Of a DNA stretch of 64,000 nt, positions 19,348-28,034 are shown piece after piece. The translations under genes were made by a program, and so were the position numbers. Source of the DNA: Chlorobaculum parvum NCIB 8327 (lineage in GTDB: Bacteria > Bacteroidota > Chlorobiia > Chlorobiales > Chlorobiaceae); NCBI RefSeq assembly GCF_000020505.1, contig NC_011027.1:2225250-2289249 (forward strand), read 5' to 3'. The notes beneath the pieces are model-generated. The model searched no databases and was not told where the DNA came from. It saw nothing but the letters and a program-made list of their open reading frames with translations. Each line of letters starts with the position of its first letter. Position 1 is the stretch's first letter.

Positions 19348-20400
19348 TCAGGCGTTGACGGGTTTTGCGTCGAGCATGGCGTTGAAGTTGCGCTCCGGGC
19401 GGCCTTCCCAGTTGCGTTTGTGATAGGCGTATCCGGCGATGAGCGGCATGGCAACGGTGGCTTCGGCGAAGACCATCTGCTCGTAGACGGTATCGACCTT
19501 GCCCCACGAGCTGGCCTCCTTGAGCGTCGAGCCGGAGAGCGCGCCGTCACGTTCGTCGGCCACGGTGATCTGCACGGCGTAGGTGTGCATCGAAACATCT
19601 TCGTAGCCAAGTACCTCAGCCGCAACAACGATATCCTGCGTAAAGTTCTTCGGCACGCCGCCACCGATCATGAAGATGCCGGTCTTGTCGTTCTCGATCT
19701 TGATTTTGGTCAGCTCGCGGAAGTCCTTGACCGAGTCGATGGAGACGTGGTTGTCGGGGTTGTTCCACTGATGGTGCACCAGGCCGAAACCGGCGGAGCA
19801 GTCCGAGAAGGCCGGGCAGAAGATCGGCACGCCTTTCTCGTAAGCCTTGTAAACGATGGAGTTCTTGTCGAGCCCCTTCTCTTCGATGTATTTGCCCATC
19901 TCGACGATGAATTCGCGCGACGAGTAAGCGCCAGGCTGCATCGAGTTGGCGATGATCGCCATGGTGTCGTCGCAGACTCGAAGTTCGTCCTCGTCGATGT
20001 AGGTATCGTAGATGCGGTCGATGGCCAGCTCGCGCAGCTCGGAGTCGTCTGCGAACTGCGAGCCTTTCCAGTGCTTGAAGCCGAGCGCCTCGAAGAAGTC
20101 CTGATCGACGATGTTCGCGCCGGTCGAGACGATGGCGTCAACCATGTTGTGTTCGAGCATGTCGATGATGACCTGCTTCAGACCGGCGCTGATGAGCGAA
20201 CCTGCGAGGGTAAGGATGACGGCGCACTCCTTGTCTTTCTGCATCAGATCGACGATGGAGGCTGCGCGGGCCAGGTTACGGGCCTGGAACGCCATGTCGG
20301 CCATCTCCTCGACCATCGGCACGACGTTGTGTTTGGTGATGCCGATGTGCTTGATTGGCTCTTTCAGAAATCCGGCTTTCTGCATCGAACGCTCTTCCAT
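19348..20400 (-). CDS. deoxyhypusine synthase family protein (possible homospermidine synthase)
   Basis: The 350-residue protein matches deoxyhypusine synthase. The active-site lysine block SSWGKVD is present (Lys301), with NAD-binding segments TLAGSLISAG, STGANIVDQD, CPAFSDCSAG and GGGVPKNF. Bacteria have no eIF5A, the eukaryotic and archaeal substrate, so a role in polyamine synthesis (spermidine to homospermidine by aminobutyl transfer) is a reasonable alternative. The start at 20400 has an AGGAGA ribosome site; the frame is open to 20487. It heads a two-gene unit with transaldolase. Confidence 0.88.
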   Translation of the reverse strand: MEERSMQKAGFLKEPIKHIGITKHNVVPMVEEMADMAFQARNLARAASIVDLMQKDKECAVILTLAGSLISAGLKQVIIDMLEHNMVDAIVSTGANIVDQDFFEALGFKHWKGSQFADDSELRELAIDRIYDTYIDEDELRVCDDTMAIIANSMQPGAYSSREFIVEMGKYIEEKGLDKNSIVYKAYEKGVPIFCPAFSDCSAGFGLVHHQWNNPDNHVSIDSVKDFRELTKIKIENDKTGIFMIGGGVPKNFTQDIVVAAEVLGYEDVSMHTYAVQITVADERDGALSGSTLKEASSWGKVDTVYEQMVFAEATVAMPLIAGYAYHKRNWEGRPERNFNAMLDAKPVNA

Positions 20401-20488
20401 AGGTGTCTCCTGTACTATTTTAAATGCTTCTGTTTGATTTTGATACTGGACTGAAAAGTCGGGGAGGATTTGGTGTCTGACCATCACT

Positions 20489-20580
20489 CCCCCCGTCCCG
20501 AAAGCTTTCGGGACGGGGCAACATGAATGTAAGAAGGCTGAATGTCCAGAGGGCTAAAGCCCTCCTGAATGTAAAACAGG
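20489..20580. repeat. repeat copy 1 with 28-base perfect palindrome
   Basis: CCCCGTCCCGAAAG at 20491-20504 is exactly complementary to CTTTCGGGACGGGG at 20505-20518. It continues with CATGAATGTAAGAAGGCTGAATGTCC, then AGGGCTAAAGCCCT and CCTGAATGT. The same order of motifs, diverged, occurs inverted at 20961-21050, on the other side of the SRP RNA gene. Confidence 0.8.
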
Positions 20581-20679
20581 ACTCTGCGTGCTTCATCACT
20601 CAACCCATCAGTTTATCTATTTCGATCCCGATTTCAATTTCGGTCGGAATCTGTTTGCCGATTTTTCACAATAAAAAAA

Positions 20680-20782
20680 GGAGAGCAAGCTGACTATATC
20701 ACACACTCACATTACCGGATGCTGCTTCCTTCCGGACCTGACATGGTTGGGTAAGAGAATGCTGTATAGGACTTACTCTCCT
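20680..20782 (-). ncRNA. ffs: signal recognition particle RNA, small bacterial type (4.5S)
   Basis: The minus strand contains GTCAGGTCCGGAAGGAAGCAGC (complement at about 20720-20741), the universal SRP domain IV with its GGAA tetraloop and symmetric loop. The molecule begins AGGAGAGTAAG and ends CTTGCTCTCC, closing the helix, and is followed by seven T (20673-20679) as a terminator. It forms the signal recognition particle with Ffh for cotranslational membrane targeting. Length of about 103 bases fits the short bacterial form. Exact ends are set by the terminal pairing. Confidence 0.95.
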
Positions 20783-20845
20783 AAATCTGCTATGTTCTTG
20801 TTTTTAACAGCGCCGATCAGACGGCCCGAGTAAAAACAGGCCTCT

Positions 20846-20873
20846 AATATAGCGCTCTGAAGTTAAAATACAA
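20846..20873 (-). promoter_or_regulatory. probable sigma-70-type promoter for the SRP RNA
   Basis: On the minus strand, TTGTAT (20868-20873) and TATATT (20846-20851) are separated by 16 bases, a good match to a vegetative promoter. The mature RNA starts about 60 bases downstream, so the transcript would carry a leader removed by processing, or another start is used. Confidence 0.5.
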
Positions 20874-20960
20874 AAACAAAGCTTTTTTCTTTGTGGCAAC
20901 TGTTATAACTTCGTAACCGTCCCGGAGAATCGCCTCCGGGAGCTTTGGATGGGGCGCAAA

Positions 20961-21050
20961 AACAGGCTCTCACATTCAGGAGGGTTTAACCTTGTGGACA
21001 TTCAGAACTCTTACATTCACAATGCCCCGACTTTCAAGCCGGGGGCATTG
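20961..21050. repeat. repeat copy 2, inverted relative to copy 1
   Basis: ACATTCAGGAGGG at 20972-20984, then GGACATTCAG, CTTACATTCA, and the hairpin TGCCCCGACTTTCAAGCCGGGGGCA at 21023-21047 follow in the reverse order of the copy at 20489-20580. The alignment is clear by eye but diverged. The element ends about 60 bases before trpS. Confidence 0.7.
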
Positions 21051-21105
21051 AGCGCCACCATAACTATAGAGATTCCCTGCAAAACAGGAGCAACAAACCC
21101 GACCC

Positions 21106-22140
21106 ATGTCGACACAAAGGATTTTAAGCGGGATGCGGCCTACCGGCAAACTGCACCTCGGCCACTACTCAGGAGCACTTGAAAACTGGATCGCGCAGCA
21201 AAACCTTCTCCAGCCCGACGGAAGCCGGGCTTACGAGACCTGCTTTCTGATCGCCGACTACCACAGCCTGACCACTTCGCTCGACACCTCGATGATCTAC
21301 GAGCACTCGCTCGACATGCTGGTTGACTGGCTGGCGGCGGGCGTCGATCCGGAGAAAAGCCCGGTGTTCCGTCAGTCCCAGGTCAAGGAGCACGCCGAGC
21401 TGTTCCTGCTCTTTTCGATGCTCATCACCACCGCGCGGCTCGAACGCAACCCGACGCTCAAGGAGCAGGTGCGCGACCTGAACATGGACTCGCTGGTCTA
21501 CGGCCACCTCGGCTATCCGGTGCTGCAGGCGGCGGACATCCTGCTCTACAAGGGCAATGTGGTGCCGGTGGGCGAAGATCAGATTCCGCACGTCGAGATC
21601 ACCCGCGAGATCGCCCGCAAGTTCAACAGCCACTACCAGCACCCGGAGCTTGGCGACGTGTTCCCCGAACCCGCGCCGAAGATCACGAAGTTCGCGCGTC
21701 TGGTTGGTCTGGACGGCAAGGCGAAGATGTCGAAATCGCTTGGCAACACGATTTTGCTCTCGGACGGCCCTGACGAGGTGCTCGCGAAGATGCGCCCCGC
21801 CGTGACCGACACGCAGAAGGTACGCCGCAACGATCCGGGCCGCCCGGAAGTGTGCCTGGTTTACAGCTACCACCAGAAGTTCACTGGCGAGGCGCAGCTG
21901 GCCGAAATCGAGGCGGGGTGCCGCTCCGGAGCGCTCGGCTGCGTCGATTGCAAAAAGATGTGCGCGGCAAACATCTCGGCGGAGCTGGCTCCGATCCTCG
22001 AACGGCGCAAGCACTACGAAGAGCGCCCGGAGATGGTCAAGGAGATTCTGCACGAAGGCGAAAGGAAAGCGCGAAAGATCGCCGGAGAAACCATGAAAGA
22101 GGTGAGAGAGGCGATGAGCCTCGGGGAGAGCAACGCATGA
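21106..22140 (+). CDS. trpS: tryptophan-tRNA ligase
   Basis: The 344-residue class I synthetase has the HIGH-type motif in MRPTGKLHLGHYSGAL (residues 10-25), the VPVGEDQIPHVEITRE block typical of TrpRS, and KMSKSLGN near residue 205. It charges tRNA-Trp. A small cysteine cluster (about residues 270-290, GCVDCKKMC) appears in many bacterial TrpRS and may bind metal. Its stop overlaps the start of the HAD gene (ATGA), showing translational coupling. Confidence 0.95.
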   Translation: MSTQRILSGMRPTGKLHLGHYSGALENWIAQQNLLQPDGSRAYETCFLIADYHSLTTSLDTSMIYEHSLDMLVDWLAAGVDPEKSPVFRQSQVKEHAELFLLFSMLITTARLERNPTLKEQVRDLNMDSLVYGHLGYPVLQAADILLYKGNVVPVGEDQIPHVEITREIARKFNSHYQHPELGDVFPEPAPKITKFARLVGLDGKAKMSKSLGNTILLSDGPDEVLAKMRPAVTDTQKVRRNDPGRPEVCLVYSYHQKFTGEAQLAEIEAGCRSGALGCVDCKKMCAANISAELAPILERRKHYEERPEMVKEILHEGERKARKIAGETMKEVREAMSLGESNA

Positions 22141-22844
22141 AGATGACACCTGCAAACAACAGTCCGAAAGCCTTCATTTTCGATATGGATGGCGTGCTGG
22201 TCGATAACATGAGAATGCACGCCCAGTCGTGGGTCGATCTGTTCGCGGACTACGGCCTGTCGGGCCTCGATCCGGAGCGCTACCTCGTCGAAACCGCGGG
22301 CATGAAGGGCCTCGACGTTTTGCGCTACTTCCTTGATCCGTCGATTTCGCCCGAAGAGGCCGACAAGCTGACCGAGCTGAAGGATATTCTTTACCGCGTG
22401 ATGAACCGCAATGACATCGTGGCGATGCCGGGCCTCGAACCGTTTCTGGAACGCGCGGCAAACGCTGGCGTCCGACTCGGCATCGGCACCGGCGCGGGGC
22501 CGAAAAACATCGACTACGTGCTCGGCCTGACCGGCCTGACGCCACGCTTCGAGGCAGTGGTCGGCGCGCACATGGTCAAGCACGGCAAGCCCCATCCGGA
22601 GACCTTCCTGCAGGTCGCCGAGCGGCTCGGAGCCGATCCGGCCAACTGCATCGTTTTCGAGGACGCCCTGCCCGGCGCGGAAGCCGCTGCCGCCGCAGGC
22701 ATGAGCTGCGTGGCGGTCACGACGACCAACGCCCCCGAAGCGTTCGCCGCGTTCGACAACGTCATCACGACCATCGACCATTTCAACGGCCTCCTGCCCG
22801 AAACGCTGCTGGAGCTTAGCAGCACCGCTAAAACCATGTCTTAA
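22137..22844 (+). CDS. HAD family phosphatase, subfamily IA (beta-phosphoglucomutase-like)
   Basis: The 235-residue protein has the HAD motif I FIFDMDGVLVDN (about residues 13-24), motif II GIGTGAG, Lys in KHGKPHPETFL (motif III) and IVFEDALPGAEAA (motif IV). The cap helices lie between I and II. It hydrolyses or transfers phosphate on a small metabolite of unknown identity. The ATG at 22137 overlaps the trpS stop and has GGGGAG 8 bases upstream. argS follows 12 bases after its stop, so all three are likely cotranscribed. Confidence 0.88.
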   Translation: MKMTPANNSPKAFIFDMDGVLVDNMRMHAQSWVDLFADYGLSGLDPERYLVETAGMKGLDVLRYFLDPSISPEEADKLTELKDILYRVMNRNDIVAMPGLEPFLERAANAGVRLGIGTGAGPKNIDYVLGLTGLTPRFEAVVGAHMVKHGKPHPETFLQVAERLGADPANCIVFEDALPGAEAAAAAGMSCVAVTTTNAPEAFAAFDNVITTIDHFNGLLPETLLELSSTAKTMS

Positions 22845-22856
22845 CGATCCATACCG

Positions 22857-24512
22857 ATGCGAGCCTTTTTCCTCCCCTTCATTCAGGACGCCCTGCACAA
22901 AGCGGGCATCGAGACCGACAAGGAGATTCAGATCGACAAGCCGAACGACAAGAAGTTCGGCGACTTCTCGACCAACATCGCCTTCCTGCTGGCCAAGGAG
23001 GCCCGGAAAAATCCGCGAGAGTTGGCGACGCAGTTGATCGGCCTGTTCGCCTTTCCGGAAGGCACGGTGACCAAAACCGAGGTGGCGGGGCCGGGCTTCA
23101 TCAACTTCCATCTCGCCCCGGCCTTCTTCATGCGCTCGGCTCAGGAAGTCCTGACGCAGGGCGAGAAGTTCGGCTGCACGGAGTCAGGCAAGGGACAGAA
23201 AGCGATTGTCGAGTACGTCAGCGCCAACCCGACCGGGCCGCTCACCATCGGGCGCGGACGCGGTGGTGTGCTGGGCGACTGCATCGCCAACCTGCTCGAA
23301 ACGCAGGGCTACGAGGTGACGCGCGAGTACTACTTCAACGACGCCGGACGCCAGATGCAGATTCTGGCCGAGTCGGTGCGCTACCGCTACCTCGAAAAGT
23401 GCGGGCAGACGGTCGAGTTCCCGGAGACGCACTACCAGGGCGACTACATCGGTGAGATCGCCGGGACGCTCTTCATCGAGCACAGCGACGAACTGGCCTC
23501 ATCCGATGAACTTGGCATCTTCAAGGAGACGGCCGAAGCGGTCATCTTCAGCTCCATCCGCAGAACGCTTGAGCGCATCGGCATCACGCATGACTCGTTC
23601 TTCAACGAGCACACACTCTATCAGTGGAACGAGGGGGAAGCATCCGGCAACCAGAAGGTGATCGATGCGCTCGAAGCAAAAGACTTCATCGGACGGTATG
23701 ACGGCGCGACCTGGTTTATGACCACCAAGCTCGGCCAGGAGAAGGACAAGGTGCTCATCAAATCCTCCGGCGACCCAAGCTACCGCCTGCCCGACATCGC
23801 CTACCACGTCACCAAGTTCGAGCGCGGCTTCGACCTCATGGTGAACGTCTTCGGCGCGGATCACATCGACGAGTATCCCGACGTGCTCGAAGCGCTGAAA
23901 ATTCTCGGCTACGACGCCTCCAAGGTCAAGATCGCCATCAACCAGTTCGTCACCACCACCGTCGGTGGCCAGACGGTCAAGATGTCCACCCGCAAGGGCA
24001 ACGCCGACCTGCTCGACGACCTCATCGAGGATGTCGGTGCGGACGCCACGCGCCTCTTCTTCATCATGCGCAGCAAGGATTCGCACCTGAACTTCGATGT
24101 CGAGCTGGCTAAAAAGCAGTCGAAAGACAACCCTGTCTTCTACCTCCAGTACGCCCACGCAAGGATTTGCAGCCTCGTGCGTCTTGCCGAAAAAGAGGTC
24201 GGCTTCGACGAAGCTGCGGCCACTGGCGCTAGCCTGCCGCTGCTCGACAGCGAACCGGAGATCGACCTCGCCTCCGCGCTGCTCGACTTCCCGGATGTCA
24301 TCCAATCCTGCCTGCGCCTGCTCGAACCGCAGAAGATGGTCGAGTACCTGCACACGGTCGCCGAGCGCTACCACAAGTTCTATCAGGAGTGCCCGATCCT
24401 GAAAGCGGACGAAAACATCCGCACGGCGCGGCTTGAGCTGTCACTCACGGTGCGTCAGGTGCTGCGCAACGGCTTCAGAATTCTGGGAATTTCCGCGCCG
24501 GAATCGATGTAA
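22857..24512 (+). CDS. argS: arginine-tRNA ligase
   Basis: The 551-residue enzyme charges tRNA-Arg. It has an N-terminal Add-1 domain (about 1-90), a catalytic core with [19 protein letters not shown], a KMSTRKGN loop near residue 375, and a C-terminal helical anticodon-binding domain from about 430 with the DALRxxLxxx-like [20 protein letters not shown]. The usual HIGH motif (HVGH) reads TIGR at residues 130-133, so both histidines are replaced. The domain order and length are otherwise normal. It ends the trpS-HAD-argS group. Confidence 0.93.
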   Translation: MRAFFLPFIQDALHKAGIETDKEIQIDKPNDKKFGDFSTNIAFLLAKEARKNPRELATQLIGLFAFPEGTVTKTEVAGPGFINFHLAPAFFMRSAQEVLTQGEKFGCTESGKGQKAIVEYVSANPTGPLTIGRGRGGVLGDCIANLLETQGYEVTREYYFNDAGRQMQILAESVRYRYLEKCGQTVEFPETHYQGDYIGEIAGTLFIEHSDELASSDELGIFKETAEAVIFSSIRRTLERIGITHDSFFNEHTLYQWNEGEASGNQKVIDALEAKDFIGRYDGATWFMTTKLGQEKDKVLIKSSGDPSYRLPDIAYHVTKFERGFDLMVNVFGADHIDEYPDVLEALKILGYDASKVKIAINQFVTTTVGGQTVKMSTRKGNADLLDDLIEDVGADATRLFFIMRSKDSHLNFDVELAKKQSKDNPVFYLQYAHARICSLVRLAEKEVGFDEAAATGASLPLLDSEPEIDLASALLDFPDVIQSCLRLLEPQKMVEYLHTVAERYHKFYQECPILKADENIRTARLELSLTVRQVLRNGFRILGISAPESM

Positions 24513-24535
24513 GGAGACGGGACGAAAAGGCGGGC

Positions 24536-25123
24536 TCAGGAACGATAGAGCCCGTGCTCCGCAATGTAGTGGTTGATCGATGGGGGGACAAGCTGGGAAA
24601 CCGGCTGCCCGGCTGCGACAAGCCGCCGGATCTCTGTAGCGGAAACCGGCATATCGAAATCGATACGGCGTACCGGCAAGTGAAGTGCTTCCGCATCATG
24701 CTGGCAATTTTCATAGCCTTCACGCCCGAAATAGACGATCTGGCAGAGCCTGGGAATTTCCGATGCAGCCTTCCACTGGCCCATCTGCCGGTAACTGTCC
24801 TCACCTACCAGCAGCAGCAATTCATCGTCGGGATAGAGATCGGCGATATGGCGAAGCAGATCGACCGTGTACGAAGGCCCATCCGTCTCCAGTTCCCACG
24901 AGCTTGATTCGGCAAACCGGCCTGCGGCGTTGACTTCATCCGTCAGAAGCCGGGCCATCGAGACCCGGTCGTCATCCGAAGCGTGAGCGCCGGTTTTGAA
25001 GGGATTTCGCGATACCGAAACAATGAGTCGGTCAAGCCGAAGCAGCTCCCTCGCAAACAGGCACATGGCCAGATGGCCGTTGTGTGGAGGGTCGAAACTT
25101 CCGCCGAAAATCCCAGTTCGCAC
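24536..25123 (-). CDS. nadD: nicotinate-nucleotide adenylyltransferase
   Basis: NadD adenylates nicotinate mononucleotide in NAD synthesis. The 195-residue protein has the nucleotidyltransferase motif GIFGGSFDPPHNGHL at residues 4-18 and the second motif MPVSATEIR near residue 160 (the ISSTxIR block). The start codon is GTG at 25123, overlapping the TAG stop of bamD by one base. The length is typical. Confidence 0.92.
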   Translation of the reverse strand: MRTGIFGGSFDPPHNGHLAMCLFARELLRLDRLIVSVSRNPFKTGAHASDDDRVSMARLLTDEVNAAGRFAESSSWELETDGPSYTVDLLRHIADLYPDDELLLLVGEDSYRQMGQWKAASEIPRLCQIVYFGREGYENCQHDAEALHLPVRRIDFDMPVSATEIRRLVAAGQPVSQLVPPSINHYIAEHGLYRS

Positions 25124-26052
25124 TACTTCGATTCAGGATTGCGCGCCTCGGAGAAGTGCTCCATAACCTTCTTGTAGGAAGCCTCAACCTCTTTGCTGTT
25201 ATCGGGATACAGCTGCTGAAAGCGCTCGATGGTCTGGCGGGCCTCAAACCACTTGTTGCGCCTGATGTTTGTATCGACCTTGCCAAGCCATGCCGACTTG
25301 ACCCACTTCGTATCGGGATACTGATTGATGACAACATCGAAGTAAATATCGGCTGCGCGGTACTTTTTCAGCCTGACATACTGAAGGGCAATCGAATAGC
25401 GGTTATGCGCAAGTTTGTCCCTCAGCTTCAGTATAGCCGATTTACTGTAGCTGGCTGGCGCTCCATTCGAAAGCTGAGCCATCGCCTCGTCGTATTTGGC
25501 TTTGTACGAAGCGTTTGTCGGATTGACCTTCAGCAGCTCTTTGTACAGTTCTGCATCGCTTTGCGCCTGGGCTGAATCATCGAGCGGATATTCATCCAGA
25601 TAGGTGGAGAACTCGTTGATCGCCTTGACCGTGTACTCCTGATCGAGCTCATAAAAAGGGGAGAGCTGCTCGTACGACTTGGCAAGCTCGAACTGAGCAC
25701 TCTTTGCAAAAGGAGAGTCCGGGGTCTGCTGCAACAGGCGGCGATACATGTCCGCAGCAAGCAGGTACTGCTTCTTCTGGTAATAGGAATTGGCCAGCGA
25801 ATGGAGGACGTCATCTTCCAGATTGGTCGCCCGGGTCGAAAAGAGCAGGGATTCAAGCACGACAATGGCTTTGTCATACTTTTTTCTGTCAATCAGCTCC
25901 GTAGCCCGCTGGTATTGGCTTTCAGCCTGAGAAACTGTTGAAACCTGCTCGGCCGGCAACTTCGAGGAAGAACAGGCAGATAAACTTATGGCGATACAAA
26001 AGAGACCTGGCAGAATCTTGCGTAACGGCTTTCTCTTAACCGATTGAGACAT
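25123..26052 (-). CDS. bamD: BamD-like outer-membrane assembly lipoprotein (TPR)
   Basis: The 309-residue lipoprotein has a signal ending at Cys27 (LSAC), then about five TPR-like helix pairs, including YDKAIVVLESLLF, ANSYYQKKQYLLAADMYRRLL and FSTYLDEYPLDDSAQ, and a final YKKVMEHFSEAR. This arrangement is that of BamD/YfiO, which helps the BAM complex insert outer-membrane beta-barrels. The ribosome site AAGGGAG precedes the ATG by 6 bases. nadD overlaps its stop. Confidence 0.85.
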   Translation of the reverse strand: MSQSVKRKPLRKILPGLFCIAISLSACSSSKLPAEQVSTVSQAESQYQRATELIDRKKYDKAIVVLESLLFSTRATNLEDDVLHSLANSYYQKKQYLLAADMYRRLLQQTPDSPFAKSAQFELAKSYEQLSPFYELDQEYTVKAINEFSTYLDEYPLDDSAQAQSDAELYKELLKVNPTNASYKAKYDEAMAQLSNGAPASYSKSAILKLRDKLAHNRYSIALQYVRLKKYRAADIYFDVVINQYPDTKWVKSAWLGKVDTNIRRNKWFEARQTIERFQQLYPDNSKEVEASYKKVMEHFSEARNPESK

Positions 26053-26312
26053 AACGACTCCCTTAGAGCAAATGAATGAATGACAAACAGGTTGGCTGTG
26101 CTTTCCAACCGACAGGCGACCGGCACCCGGGAAAATTCATACCGAAGCGAAGCTGGAAAACGTGAACAGGGGCGCAGCGGCGTTCTGTCAGGACTCGGCC
26201 ATTGACGGCATACCGAAGCTGTCGAGACAGTTCCAGGCTCCGTCTGAAAGAAAATCCGGCAAATCTCCTTCGATGATCGAGAGCAAAAACAGGTACCATT
26301 CATGCCGGGTTG

Positions 26313-26385
26313 TGGAGCTTAGGGGAGTCGAACCCCTGACCTTCTCATTGCGAACGAGACGCTCTACCAACTGAGCTAAAGCCCC
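26313..26385 (-). tRNA. tRNA-Ala (anticodon CGC)
   Basis: The reverse strand folds as a 73-base cloverleaf: acceptor GGGGCTT with AAGCTCC, D arm GCTC-GAGC, anticodon stem TCTCG/TGAGA with loop TTCGCAA (anticodon CGC, reading GCG), and T arm AGGGG-TTCGACT-CCCCT. A G3-U70 wobble pair, the alanine identity element, is present. CCA is not encoded. It is transcribed on its own between the ATP synthase operon and bamD. Confidence 0.95.
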
Positions 26386-26450
26386 GGAATGCAATCACAT
26401 GCTGTGACCATTGCATCAAGCTAACCAATATATTTTTTTAGCAGCACAAA

Positions 26451-26478
26451 AAAAAGCCTGCTCGATGGCAGGCTTTTT
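26451..26478 (-). terminator. rho-independent terminator after atpH
   Basis: AAAAAGCCTGC (26451-26461) pairs with GCAGGCTTTTT (26468-26478) over a 6-base loop. On the minus strand it follows the atpH stop at 26499 and ends with a U run. It closes the ATP synthase operon before tRNA-Ala. Confidence 0.9.
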
Positions 26479-26498
26479 CAAACTCTTTCTTTCAGATC

Positions 26499-27044
26499 TC
26501 AGGCCGGCTCGGCAATGAGCGAGGACTTGAGAAGCTGAAGCTGATGCTGGATACTTCCATCGAGAATCGTATCACCGATCTTGACAGTCACGCCACCGAT
26601 GAGTTTTTCATCAAGGGACATCTTGGCCCGAATTTTTTTGCCGGTACGGATCGAAAGACCATTAACCAGTTCCTTGGCCTGTTCGTCACTGAGTTTGACG
26701 GCGCTTTTCACATCGGCGTTGATCACACCGTTACGCTCGTCAAGCAGTGAGCTAAATTCAGTAATCACGGTCGGCAGAAGATTTGCGCGCTTCTTGTGAG
26801 CGAGCAGCTTGATGAAAATCATCGTCTTTTCACCAACCTCTTTGCCGAAGATTTCTTCGAGAATGCGTGATTTGAGATCGACATTGATCAGCGGGCTTCT
26901 CAGTGCCAGCAATAATTCACGGCTGCCGCTGAGAACCTCCTGGATTTTCAACAGGTCTTCGGTGACCGTATCCAGAAAATTGGCCTCAATGGCCACCTCG
27001 AGCAAAGCCAATGCGTATCTGCGGCTTGCAATTGCACTTGACAT
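26499..27044 (-). CDS. atpH: F1F0 ATP synthase delta subunit
   Basis: The 181-residue delta subunit links F1 to the peripheral stalk. The N-terminal helical domain (RRYALALLEVA near residue 8) and C-terminal GGVTVKIGDTILDGSIQHQLQLL are characteristic. It is last of the operon, 15 bases after atpF, and is followed directly by a terminator; the usual next genes, atpA and atpG, are absent here. Confidence 0.93.
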   Translation of the reverse strand: MSSAIASRRYALALLEVAIEANFLDTVTEDLLKIQEVLSGSRELLLALRSPLINVDLKSRILEEIFGKEVGEKTMIFIKLLAHKKRANLLPTVITEFSSLLDERNGVINADVKSAVKLSDEQAKELVNGLSIRTGKKIRAKMSLDEKLIGGVTVKIGDTILDGSIQHQLQLLKSSLIAEPA

Positions 27045-27059
27045 AGTTCCGAATGTTTA

Positions 27060-27587
27060 TCAGTTACGCTTGGCTGCCATTTCATTGATCATGTCGTTGA
27101 CCACGGCCTTCTGCTTGTCAGCATCGAGCGTGGTACGAATGATCTTCTCGGCACCCTTCACCGCCATATCGGCGACCTCGTTGCGGAGCACGTCGAGTGC
27201 ACGACGCTTCTCCTGCTCGATCTCCTCTTTTGCGGCGGCGATCATCTTCTGGGACTCGACCTGCGCCTTCTCGGTCAGCTCGGAGCGAACCTTGTCGGCA
27301 TACTCTTTGCCTTCCCGGATGATTTTGTCGGCCTCTGCATCTGCCTTGGCCAGCATTTCCTTGTTTTTCTTCAGAATGGATTCGGCTTCCTCTTTGGCCG
27401 TGTGTGCACGGTCAATGGCTGACTGAATTCCCTTTTCGCGCTCTTCGAGCATCGAAACGATCGGTCCCCATGCAATTTTTTTCAGAATGACCAGCACGAT
27501 CACAAAGGTGACGGCAGTCCAGAAGATAAGACCCGGATTCGGAGAGAGAAGCCCGCCACTGAGAAGAATAATCCCTGACGTTAACAT
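27060..27587 (-). CDS. atpF: F1F0 ATP synthase b subunit
   Basis: The 175-residue b subunit forms the peripheral stalk. It has one membrane helix (about residues 17-37, [20 protein letters not shown]) followed by a long charged coiled-coil to the C terminus. Only one b-type gene is present in the operon, so a homodimeric stalk is likely. It lies between atpE and atpH. Confidence 0.93.
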   Translation of the reverse strand: MLTSGIILLSGGLLSPNPGLIFWTAVTFVIVLVILKKIAWGPIVSMLEEREKGIQSAIDRAHTAKEEAESILKKNKEMLAKADAEADKIIREGKEYADKVRSELTEKAQVESQKMIAAAKEEIEQEKRRALDVLRNEVADMAVKGAEKIIRTTLDADKQKAVVNDMINEMAAKRN

Positions 27588-27675
27588 GAACGCTGTTCTT
27601 TAACAGATTGATAAAATCCGTCTGCAGCCTTTCAAAAAAGCACCGCAGACGGCTTAAGCTTTTGGCAACGCTGTA

Positions 27676-27903
27676 TTACTTCAAGGCGAGAAGCACGCAG
27701 ATAACCTCACCGAACAGTGCGACACCTTCGATAAGAGCAGCCGCGATGATCATCGTGGTACGAATATCAGAGGTAGCCTCAGGCTGACGGGCGGTGCCTT
27801 CAGCTGCGGAAGCAGCGATATTGCCGATGCCAAGACCTGCACCGATAACTGCCAGACCGGCGCCGACACCGGCACCCAAGTAACCCAAACCCATTCCTTC
27901 CAT
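27676..27903 (-). CDS. atpE: F1F0 ATP synthase c subunit
   Basis: The 75-residue proteolipid is two membrane helices: the first with the GxGxG-type glycine repeat (about 10-30), a polar loop ARQPE, and the second with the ion-binding Glu59 in ALIEGVALFG. The residues after Glu59 (GVAL) lack the Ser/Thr and Tyr of sodium-binding c rings, which points to proton coupling. A GGAGG ribosome site precedes the start. Confidence 0.95.
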   Translation of the reverse strand: MEGMGLGYLGAGVGAGLAVIGAGLGIGNIAASAAEGTARQPEATSDIRTTMIIAAALIEGVALFGEVICVLLALK

Positions 27904-28034
27904 CTTTAAATTGCCTCCGTGGATGTTTTGTTTTAAAAGTGAATGCTACTCTTTGTAGCGGTTCAAAAAGAAAAAATTCTGTGTTGACTGATAGCCGCTC
28001 GTGTCAGGAGTCAGGCGAACCTGCCAAGCCCGGC

